Below are positions 8,052 through 13,457 of a stretch of 13,457 bases of DNA, piece after piece. How positions within the stretch are numbered: position 1 is the first letter of the stretch; each line of letters begins with the position of its first letter. Source of the DNA: an uncultured Collinsella sp. (GTDB taxonomy: Bacteria; Actinomycetota; Coriobacteriia; Coriobacteriales; Coriobacteriaceae); assembly GCA_902491135.1 (NCBI GenBank), contig CABUGR010000005.1, positions 1 through 13,457 of the forward strand. The letters are read 5' to 3'. The notes under the pieces were generated by a model. The model worked only from the letters and a program-made list of their open reading frames with translations. It made no database searches and had not been told where the DNA came from. Position numbers and translations under genes: made by a program.

Positions 8052-9012
8052 ATAAAAATTCGCCGACTCGGTGGACTTCGGGTTCTAGGTCTACGTTGAA
8101 TTGGTCTTTGACGGTTGCCTGGATGTGGCGGATGAGTTCGTCGACATCGGCGGCGGTGGCGTGGTCGGCGTTGACGATGAAGCCGCAGTGCTTCTCGCTC
8201 ACCTGCGCGCCGCCAACGGCGTGTCCTCGCAGGCCGGCATCCATGATGAGTTTGCCGGCAAAGTAACCCTCGGGGCGCTTGAAAGTGGAGCCGGCACTCG
8301 GCATGTCGAGCGGCTGCTTGTCCTCGCGGCGCTGGCGGTAGTCGTCCATGTCGGCCTTGATCATCGCGGCGTTGCCCGGGGCGAGATTGAAGGTGGCCGA
8401 AAGCACGATAAAGCCGTCATCGGCGATGCGGCTCTTTCGATAACCCAGGTTGAGCTCGTCGACATCGAACTCGGTGATATTGCCGCTGCCGCGGGTGCCG
8501 TCGTCGAGCTGGCGAGCGGGTTTGTAGACGCGCACGGACTCCAGCACATCGGCCATGCAGGCACCGTAGGCACCGGCGTTCATGTAGCAGGCGCCGCCGA
8601 CCGATCCGGGGATGCCCGAGATGGGCTCCATGCCGGTGAGGCCGGCCTCGGCTGCCGCCGCGGCGACATCGGAAAGCAAGGCGCCGGCTGCCGCCGTGAC
8701 GTGCGTGCCGTCGACGGTGATGTTGGAGAGACCTTCGCCCAGCGCTACGACGACGCCGCGGATGCCCTTGTCGCCGACGAGTAGGTCGGAGCCGTTGCCC
8801 ACGATGGTGAGGGGCAGATCGCAGCGATAGCAGGTATCGAGCGTGGCGACGAGGCCCTGCTCGGTATCGGGCGTGACAAAGACGTCGGCCGGGCCGCCGA
8901 TCTTAAACGTGGTGTGCTCGCGCATGGGCTCGCTCATCAGTACGTTGTCCTCGCCGGCAACGCCAGCAAGCGCGCACAGCAGGTCCTCGTTAAAAAAATC
9001 GTTTTCGTGCAT
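8050..9012 (-). CDS. murB: UDP-N-acetylenolpyruvoylglucosamine reductase
   Basis: Cytoplasmic FAD enzyme for the second committed step of peptidoglycan precursor synthesis: NADPH reduction of UDP-GlcNAc-enolpyruvate to UDP-MurNAc. With the ATG at 9012 it has 320 residues. The FAD-binding domain has HTTFKIGGPADVFV, VGNGSDLLVGDKGIRGVV and PISGIPGSVGGACYMNAGAYG. The C-terminal domain has the catalytic Ser in PSAGSTFKRP (about S242) and the Glu in LEPEVHRVG near the end (about E312). The short SAGSTFKRP form points to the type II MurB proteins usual in Gram-positive bacteria. An in-frame TTG at 9057 would add 15 residues of low-complexity polar sequence; the ATG is preferred because AGGCGG lies eight bases upstream. 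It is divergent from the LacI-family gene and alone on its strand here. Confidence 0.96.
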   Translation of the reverse strand: MHENDFFNEDLLCALAGVAGEDNVLMSEPMREHTTFKIGGPADVFVTPDTEQGLVATLDTCYRCDLPLTIVGNGSDLLVGDKGIRGVVVALGEGLSNITVDGTHVTAAAGALLSDVAAAAAEAGLTGMEPISGIPGSVGGACYMNAGAYGACMADVLESVRVYKPARQLDDGTRGSGNITEFDVDELNLGYRKSRIADDGFIVLSATFNLAPGNAAMIKADMDDYRQRREDKQPLDMPSAGSTFKRPEGYFAGKLIMDAGLRGHAVGGAQVSEKHCGFIVNADHATAADVDELIRHIQATVKDQFNVDLEPEVHRVGEFL

Positions 9013-9195
9013 ACTAATAGCCGCCTTTTGGTGGTCGTTGTCATCAATCGATTGCAATATACCCCACCCGGACGGATTTGGTGCGCTGGCGGCGATAAAA
9101 CAGCCGTCTACCGGATTGGTAAAGTGTTTATCACCGAGGTAGAGGGGTAGTCGCTATACTTTCAAGAGATTGCGCGTAAACCCGGAAGGAGCGAG
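9013..9195. promoter_or_regulatory. Divergent promoter region between murB and the LacI-family gene
   Basis: On the + strand TATACT (9155-9160) is a good -10 for the regulator gene, 35 bases before its start, but no strong -35 is seen. On the - strand TATATT (9056-9061) is a possible -10 for murB. AAGGAG (9186-9191) is the regulator's ribosome binding site. No clean LacI-type operator with a central CG was found, so autoregulation is not evident. Confidence 0.4.
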
Positions 9196-10224
9196 ATGGC
9201 CAACAAAGTCACCCTCAAGCAGATCGCCCAGGAGGTGGGGCTTTCCCCCTCGTCGGTCTCGCTTGTGCTCAATAATCGGCCCTGTCGCATCTCGGAAGAA
9301 AACCGCAAGCTCATCAAAGAGGTCGCGGCGCGCAACCACTATGTTCCCAACCAGATCGCGCGCAGCCTGGTCATGCGCGAGTCGCGCACCCTGGGCCTTA
9401 TCGTCCCTAACATCGAGAGCCGCTTTTTTGCCTCGCTCGCCGGTAGCCTGGAAAAGCGCTGCCGCGAGGACGGCTATGCGCTCTTCATTACCAGCTCGGG
9501 CGGAAGCGCCGATGACGATCTGGAGCTGCTGCGCCAGCTGGTGACGCGCGGCGTTGATGGCGTCTTCCTGGTCGTGGGCGACGAGTTCTCCGACGACCGC
9601 GCCCTGCGCGAAGAAGTCAGCCATCTGCCTATCCCTGCCGTGATGGTCGACCGTGCCATTGAGGGGCTCGAGTGCGACAAAGTGATGTTCGACCACGAGA
9701 TGGGTGGCTACATGGCCACTCGCTATCTGATCGAGCAGGGTCACCGTCGCATTGCCTGCTTGGTTAACGCGCGCCGTTCCAATACGGGGCGTAAGCGACT
9801 TGCCGGCTATGAGCGCGCGCTGCGCGAGGTTGGCCTGCCTATCGACGCGCGTTTAGAGTTTGAGAGCGAGTACTACATTCCGAGTGCCTACGAGGCCTCG
9901 GAGGCGGTGCTCGCAACTGATGCCACCGCCGTGTTCGCAAGCTCGGATAACATTGCCCTCGGTCTGCTCAAGCGCTTACACGAGATGGGGAAGAGCATTC
10001 CGGGCGACATCTCGGTGGTGAGTTACGACAACTCGGCCGCCGACGTTCTCTTTGAGCCGGCGCTGACCGCGATTGAGCAGGATCCTGGTATCCTCGCGGA
10101 GCATGCTTTTGGCTGCATGTCCAAGCGCCTTGCCGGTAGGGGCGGTAGACGTGCCGAAGAAGTCGTTCTGGAGCCGGCGCTTATCGTGAAGGGCAGCGTG
10201 CTCGATCTTACCGAATGTAGCTAA
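9196..10224 (+). CDS. LacI/GalR-family transcriptional regulator
   Basis: A 342-residue DNA-binding regulator, normal length for the family, probably a sugar-responsive repressor. The N-terminal helix-turn-helix is TLKQIAQEVGLSPSSVSLVLNN (about residues 6-27), followed by the hinge helix VPNQIARSL (50-58) that inserts in the operator minor groove. The rest is a periplasmic-binding-protein-like ligand domain, with TLGLIVPNIESRFF opening the first lobe, GRKRLAGYERAL in the middle and ASSDNIALGLL plus VVSYDNS in the second lobe. The start is clear: ATG with AAGGAG upstream. No sugar gene lies directly next to it on its strand, so its target cannot be named from context; malQ-glgP and galE about 4-6 kb away are possible but unsupported. 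It is followed by a long palindrome. Confidence 0.93.
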   Translation: MANKVTLKQIAQEVGLSPSSVSLVLNNRPCRISEENRKLIKEVAARNHYVPNQIARSLVMRESRTLGLIVPNIESRFFASLAGSLEKRCREDGYALFITSSGGSADDDLELLRQLVTRGVDGVFLVVGDEFSDDRALREEVSHLPIPAVMVDRAIEGLECDKVMFDHEMGGYMATRYLIEQGHRRIACLVNARRSNTGRKRLAGYERALREVGLPIDARLEFESEYYIPSAYEASEAVLATDATAVFASSDNIALGLLKRLHEMGKSIPGDISVVSYDNSAADVLFEPALTAIEQDPGILAEHAFGCMSKRLAGRGGRRAEEVVLEPALIVKGSVLDLTECS

Positions 10225-10278
10225 GCGTACTTGTTTGTTTGCATAGATTGCATGCGGAGTGTCCGCTATTTGCCGGCG

Positions 10279-10351
10279 GGGCCGGGGTGCCTGCCTTGTT
10301 TTGAGAAGTTCGCGGAGCCCACTTCTCAAAACAAGGCAGGCACCCCGGCCC
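10279..10351. repeat. 73-base palindrome with perfect 31-bp arms
   Basis: The left arm 10279-10309 (begins GGGCCGGGGTGCCTGCC, ends TTTTGAGAAGT) and right arm 10321-10351 are exact reverse complements over 31 bp with an 11-base loop (TCGCGGAGCCC). It begins 54 bases after the LacI-family stop. No T run follows on either strand, so it is not a normal intrinsic terminator, though an RNA stem this strong could still stop or protect transcripts. It is unrelated in sequence to the palindrome at 7842-7972 but has the same arm length. Confidence 0.92.
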
Positions 10352-10429
10352 TCGTCCGTGAACTCTTCCGCTGGGCGAGCCATAGACGCCGCGCACCGAT
10401 AGGGTAAGGCGGCGGCTTGAAATTGGTGC

Positions 10430-10447
10430 TATATTCAACTTGAGTTG
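10430..10447 (+). promoter_or_regulatory. Possible promoter element of the small hypothetical gene
   Basis: TATATT (10430-10435) could be a -10 box, 37 bases before the start at 10473. It is followed at once by a short dyad CAACT-TG-AGTTG (10436-10447). No good -35 is visible. Confidence 0.3.
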
Positions 10448-10472
10448 TTTAATGCTAGTACGGGAGGCTGAT

Positions 10473-10961
10473 ATGGGGCTGTTCAAGAAGAAAAACCCGC
10501 AGGATGCCTTTGATCCCGATGTGTTTACCATCACGGATACGATTTTGGACCCGCCGCGGTTTACGTTTTTGCCGGCTATCTACCAGGATGCCACGCATCG
10601 CAAGTGGGCCGTACATCAGCGCGGCGGCGAGCCGAAGATTTTTGACTATGCGGACGTGTTGCAGTGCGAAGTGGCCGAGGCGGGCGATCCGGAGGCCGAA
10701 GAAGCGGTCTCTAAACAGGAATTTGCCCAGCGTATCCTGGCAAATCCTGCCAAGGCAGCAAAAATAAATGCTGCCAAGCGTAATATGTGTCTTGGTATGG
10801 GCGTTGTTGTGGCGGTTCAGACGGGAAAAGACGAGGTTTCCAAATTAGAGATTCCCGTTATGACCGACGAGGTCAAACGCGATTCAAGTCTATATAAGTC
10901 GTATCGGAATGTCGCCGAGAAGATCAAGGCAGAATTTGATGCCATGGGAGGGCTGGCCTAA
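10473..10961 (+). CDS. Uncharacterised small protein (162 aa)
   Basis: I do not recognise this protein. It is predicted cytoplasmic: no signal peptide and no clear membrane span, only a short Met/Val-rich stretch (LGMGVVVAVQ) near residue 110. It opens with a basic MGLFKKKN, then a Pro-rich segment with TITDTILDPPRFTFLPAIYQD. The part around KWAVHQRGGEPKIFDYADVLQCEVAEAGD recalls, weakly, the strand pattern of bacterial PH-like domains in which a 'y.f.di...el' motif is followed by further strands. The C-terminus is charged and likely helical (SYRNVAEKIKAEFDAMG). Start: ATG with GGGAGG five bases upstream; an in-frame ATG at 10440 is less likely. The first GntR-type gene starts 38 bases after it on the same strand, so the two may share a transcript. 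Confidence 0.75.
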   Translation: MGLFKKKNPQDAFDPDVFTITDTILDPPRFTFLPAIYQDATHRKWAVHQRGGEPKIFDYADVLQCEVAEAGDPEAEEAVSKQEFAQRILANPAKAAKINAAKRNMCLGMGVVVAVQTGKDEVSKLEIPVMTDEVKRDSSLYKSYRNVAEKIKAEFDAMGGLA

Positions 10962-10999
10962 TTTTGGCGGCATACGTTTCTGAATGAGGAGTCTGTGCA

Positions 11000-11767
11000 A
11001 TGGCAGGCGAATCTTATGCAATTCCCCCCAAAGATCGTGCTGTTGAGGGAATTCTTTGGTATATCCAGCACCATCAGCTTGCCGGCGGCGATCGCCTGCC
11101 GGCCGAGCGCGTGCTGTGCGAAGAGATTGGCGTTTCGCGTACGGCGTTGCGTGTCGGTATCACGCGGCTTATCTCGTGTGGAACGCTCGAGAGCCGTCGC
11201 GGATCGGGCACGTATGTGTGTCCTCCCAAGCCGCTGAACATCTTCCAGGAAACGTATAACTTTTCCGATGCTGTGCGGACTGCCGGCCTGCACCCCTCTT
11301 CTCGTCTGGTTTCCACCGGGACCATCGAGGCGGATGAGGCGCTTGCCGACAAGCTTGGGGTGGCTGTAGGCGCTCCCTTGCTCCGCATGCAGCGCGTTCG
11401 ACTTATTGAGGGCGAGCCGGCGTCAATCGAGACCGCTCACGTTAACCTGTCCCTGTGCCCATCGCTTCCCGAGCACGATTTTGAGTGTGAGAGCCTTTAC
11501 GATGTCTTGCTCAAAGAAGGTAGCGTGCGTGTTGAGCATGGACGTGAGCATATCTCCATCTCGCGTTTGAACGCCGAAGAGGCCGAGCTGCTCCGGCAAA
11601 AAGAGGGGACGCCGGTGTTCTATGAGAGCACGATCGAATTTGATAAGGACATGCGTTTTGTGGAGCATTGCAAATCGGTGATTTTGCCCACAAAGTTCCG
11701 CTTTGCCGATAACGGCGAAGAGAACGGCATGAGGAGCGTGGCAGGTGAACAATGGCTGAAACAGTAG
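11000..11767 (+). CDS. GntR-family (HutC/UTRA type) transcriptional regulator, first of a tandem pair
   Basis: A 255-residue regulator. Residues about 10-76 form a GntR winged helix with DRLPAERVLCEEIGVSRTALR and the wing RRGSGTYV. Residues about 88-235 form a UTRA ligand-binding domain of the HutC subfamily, with LLRMQRVRLIEGEPASIETAHV and an FRF ending. UTRA domains usually sense sugar phosphates, amino sugars or histidine-pathway compounds; the ligand here is unknown. The start is supported by GAGGAG eight bases upstream. The last 16 bases overlap the next regulator gene in another frame, so the two are very probably translationally coupled. The C-terminus runs about 20 residues past the domain. 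The SIS-domain gene downstream is the likely target. Confidence 0.92.
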   Translation: MAGESYAIPPKDRAVEGILWYIQHHQLAGGDRLPAERVLCEEIGVSRTALRVGITRLISCGTLESRRGSGTYVCPPKPLNIFQETYNFSDAVRTAGLHPSSRLVSTGTIEADEALADKLGVAVGAPLLRMQRVRLIEGEPASIETAHVNLSLCPSLPEHDFECESLYDVLLKEGSVRVEHGREHISISRLNAEEAELLRQKEGTPVFYESTIEFDKDMRFVEHCKSVILPTKFRFADNGEENGMRSVAGEQWLKQ

Positions 11768-12465
11768 ATGCCACCCCGGTTTATATGCGCATTCGACGCC
11801 GCATCGAGGAACGTATCGAGCGCGGTATATATCCCATGGGTTCCATGGTTCCGTCCGAAAAAGACCTTGCCGAGGAATTTGGTACGACACGCTTGACCAT
11901 CCGAAGCGCTTTCGATGAGCTGGTTCGGCGCGGGCAGATTCGCCGTGTTCGGGGAAAAGGTGCCTTTGTGGCGCAGAAAGTACCTGCTTTTTTTGAACGC
12001 ACGGTCGGTTTCCGTGAATCGGTCCGTGCTTCGGGCGGCGAGCCGTCCGTCCGTATTCTCGCGCGTTCCAAGCGTTATGCGGGGCCATATTACGCCGACC
12101 TGTTTGGCATCGCCGAGGACGACCTGCTCTATTCCGTTCGACGCCTGAACTGCATAAACGGTAGCCCCGTATCGATTGAGACGGCGCTGATTCCCTGCCT
12201 GCTGTTCCCAACCATCGAAGATATTGACGTGTCGGTCTTCAGTTTGTACGAGACCTATGAGATGTTGGGCCGAAAGCCGGTCATGGCACAGGAGAAGCTC
12301 GATATCGAGGCGGTGGGTGCACACGACGCGGGCTTGCTTGGCTTGGAACAAGGGGATCTTGTTTTGCTTTTGGAATGCGTGAGCTATGACGCGAGCGGTC
12401 AGGCTATCGAGTATGTAAAGTCCTACAATCGTGGCGATACGGGCGGCTACACCTATACGTACTAG
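11752..12465 (+). CDS. GntR-family (HutC/UTRA type) transcriptional regulator, second of a tandem pair
   Basis: A 237-residue regulator with the same layout as its neighbour. The winged helix (about 8-76) has PVYMRIRRRIEERIERG, MVPSEKDLAEEFGTTRLTIRSAFDELVRRG and RGKGAFV. The UTRA domain (about 84-231) has LLYSVRRLNCINGSPVSIETALI and a YVKSYNRGD ending. Both proteins share a 'G-x-P-x-SIETA' stretch in the UTRA domain, which suggests paralogues or related ligands; otherwise they differ clearly. The ATG at 11752 lies within the previous gene, with AGGTGA just upstream. After the stop comes a 193-base gap rich in dyads, then the SIS-domain gene. The two proteins could form heterodimers or act on separate operators; the sequence does not say which. 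Confidence 0.93.
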   Translation: MAETVDATPVYMRIRRRIEERIERGIYPMGSMVPSEKDLAEEFGTTRLTIRSAFDELVRRGQIRRVRGKGAFVAQKVPAFFERTVGFRESVRASGGEPSVRILARSKRYAGPYYADLFGIAEDDLLYSVRRLNCINGSPVSIETALIPCLLFPTIEDIDVSVFSLYETYEMLGRKPVMAQEKLDIEAVGAHDAGLLGLEQGDLVLLLECVSYDASGQAIEYVKSYNRGDTGGYTYTY

Positions 12466-12521
12466 CTGGTATTTTGTGAATAACGGCTGGGAAACTAACC
12501 AGTTTTGATCGTTGGGTCAGC

Positions 12522-12531
12522 TGTATATACA
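12522..12531. promoter_or_regulatory. TGTATATACA palindrome (possible operator)
   Basis: A perfect 10-bp palindrome about 57 bases after the second GntR-type gene and 128 bases before the SIS-domain gene. It is A/T-rich and stands alone, so it may be an operator or promoter DNA. Confidence 0.3.
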
Positions 12532-12588
12532 ACCTTACAGGGCTCAAAATCGACCGTTCGCCGATGGGGATAAATTAATCGACAAAGA

Positions 12589-12636
12589 GGTATCAAAAAG
12601 CCGTAACCTGTAACTGTGATTGGTATCAAATACTAA
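12589..12636 (+). promoter_or_regulatory. GntR/HutC-type operator candidate before the SIS-domain gene
   Basis: TTGGTAT-CAA-ATACTAA (12620-12636) is a 17-bp dyad with one mismatch in 7-bp arms. It resembles the TGGTAT...ATACCA half-site layout known for HutC-subfamily repressors. GGTATCAAA also occurs at 12589-12597, 33 bases upstream of the copy at 12622-12630, giving a second half-site. TACTAA within the dyad could be a -10 box, so binding would block transcription. The two UTRA regulators directly upstream are the natural candidates. Confidence 0.5.
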
Positions 12637-12658
12637 TGATTTGTTATGAGGTGAGACG

Positions 12659-13457
12659 ATGAAGATGCTCGATTACGTTCAGCTTGCCCATGTGCGTATG
12701 GGGGGAGAACCTCGAGCGTTCGTCTGAGCTGGTAGCGCAGCTCGTTGATATTTTCCAGTCCGGTTCTTTTGACGCGCTGCGCATCGTTGCTTCGGGTTCG
12801 TCGCGCCATGCCGCCGATTGCGCCCGCGATTACCTGCAAGATGCCCTGCAAATGCAGGTATCCGTTGTGACGCCCGAGGCCTTCGTTGATTTTGAACACA
12901 CCTATCCGCAGCATGCGCTCAACATTGCCGTTTCGCAGAGTGGCTATTCGACCAATACGATTGCGGCGCTCGATTACATGCGCGCACACGATATGGCTGC
13001 AGTTGCGCTCACGGCAAACGTCGAGGCACCCATCAAGGAACACGCTGACATCGTTCTTGACTACGGTGTGGGCGTCGAGTCGGTGGACTTTGTGACTCTG
13101 GGCGTCGAGGTGCTCGTTGAGTACCTGGTGCTCTTTGGTATTTACGGCGGTCAGGCGCGCGGAACGATTGACGCCAAGGGCGTTGCCCAGCGTCTTGACG
13201 ACCTGCGCGAGGCCATCCAGGCCAATGCCGTGATGTGCAAGACCGCCGAGGCATATGTCCAAGACCACATGCTCGAGCTTTCTGAGCACACGCCCGCCAT
13301 GGTCGTCGGCAACGGCCCCAACTATGGCGTTGCCGAAGAGGCGGCCCTCAAGCTGAGCGAGACCATCAAGATTCCTGCCATGCATCACGAAGGCGAGGAG
13401 TTCGTCCACGGTCCCGAGATGCAGATCGTTCCGGGCTATCTGGTGTTTATCGTCGAC
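12659..13457 (+). CDS. SIS-domain sugar isomerase/deglycase-like protein, apparent 5' frameshift, 3' partial
   Basis: The protein has two sugar-isomerase (SIS) domains like the isomerase half of GlmS and the FrlB/AgaS-type enzymes acting on phosphorylated amino sugars or fructosamines. Motifs are VASGSSRHAA, SQSGYSTNT, VVGNGPNYGVAEEAALKLSE and EGEEFVHGPE. The ATG at 12659 has a good ribosome binding site (GAGGTGA, 12648-12654) and encodes MKMLDYVQLAHVRMG, as expected for the family. The frame then reaches TGA at 12725. The conserved sequence continues one frame over from GENLERSSELV. Removing one G from the G6 run at 12700-12705 joins the two parts into 266 in-frame residues up to the window edge. 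An ATG at 12690 opens the second frame directly but lacks a ribosome binding site and the conserved N-terminus. The full protein should be about 340 residues. Whether the gene is functional is uncertain. Confidence 0.8.

Noticed and set aside
9012..9057. TTG at 9057 as the murB start
   Set aside because: It overlaps the likely -10 box and adds unconserved polar residues; the ATG at 9012 has a ribosome binding site.
11423..12351. Long - strand open frames opposite the two GntR-type genes
   Set aside because: Two full regulators with intact winged-helix and UTRA domains occupy the + strand; the - strand frames lack motifs.
12493..12506. AAACT-AACC-AGTTT as a terminator for the GntR-type genes
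   Set aside because: The 5-bp A/T stem is too weak and has no real T tail.
12633..13409. - strand open frame of 258 codons at the right edge
   Set aside because: It lies opposite the SIS-domain gene, whose motifs are clear on the + strand; it stands out only because the + strand frame is split by the frameshift and cut by the window end.

Overview
The window looks like a chromosomal segment of a high-GC actinobacterium. The closest fit is Collinsella or a relative in the Coriobacteriia, inferred from GC-rich third codon positions, the maltodextrin/Leloir gene set and the style of the regulators. This is recognition by eye, not a database result. There is no transposase, tRNA, rRNA, CRISPR array or phage gene. 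Most of it is ordinary core and carbohydrate metabolism. The unusual content is in the intergenic DNA and at the right edge.

Left part (1-6350): the 3' end of a MalK/MsmK/UgpC-type sugar ABC transporter ATPase on the + strand ends at a strong terminator. A 455-base gene-free gap follows and holds three copies of a 55-bp inverted-repeat unit at an 80-81 bp pitch. Then, all on the - strand, come glgP (maltodextrin/glycogen phosphorylase), malQ (4-alpha-glucanotransferase) and galE (UDP-glucose 4-epimerase). MalQ and GlgP together turn imported maltodextrins into glucose and glucose-1-phosphate. GalE links UDP-glucose and UDP-galactose. The ABC ATPase may energise uptake of such sugars.

Middle part (6351-10224): a + strand gene encodes a Tat-exported, coiled-coil cell-wall hydrolase of PcsB-like layout with a C-terminal Cys/His peptidase module. 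Its start region carries nested ACATAT dyads. Downstream is a 131-base palindrome with perfect 31-bp arms, then a clear terminator. murB (peptidoglycan precursor synthesis) is on the - strand, diverging from a LacI-family regulator on the + strand. A second long perfect palindrome (31-bp arms, 11-base loop) follows the LacI gene.

Right part (10225-13457), all + strand: a small uncharacterised protein, then two GntR/HutC-type regulators with UTRA domains that overlap by 16 bases, then an operator-rich gap, then the start of a two-SIS-domain sugar isomerase/deglycase-like gene. That last gene has an apparent one-base frameshift in a G6 run near its 5' end and runs off the window. The layout suggests a locally regulated amino-sugar or fructosamine utilisation locus continuing to the right, but the substrate cannot be read from the sequence.
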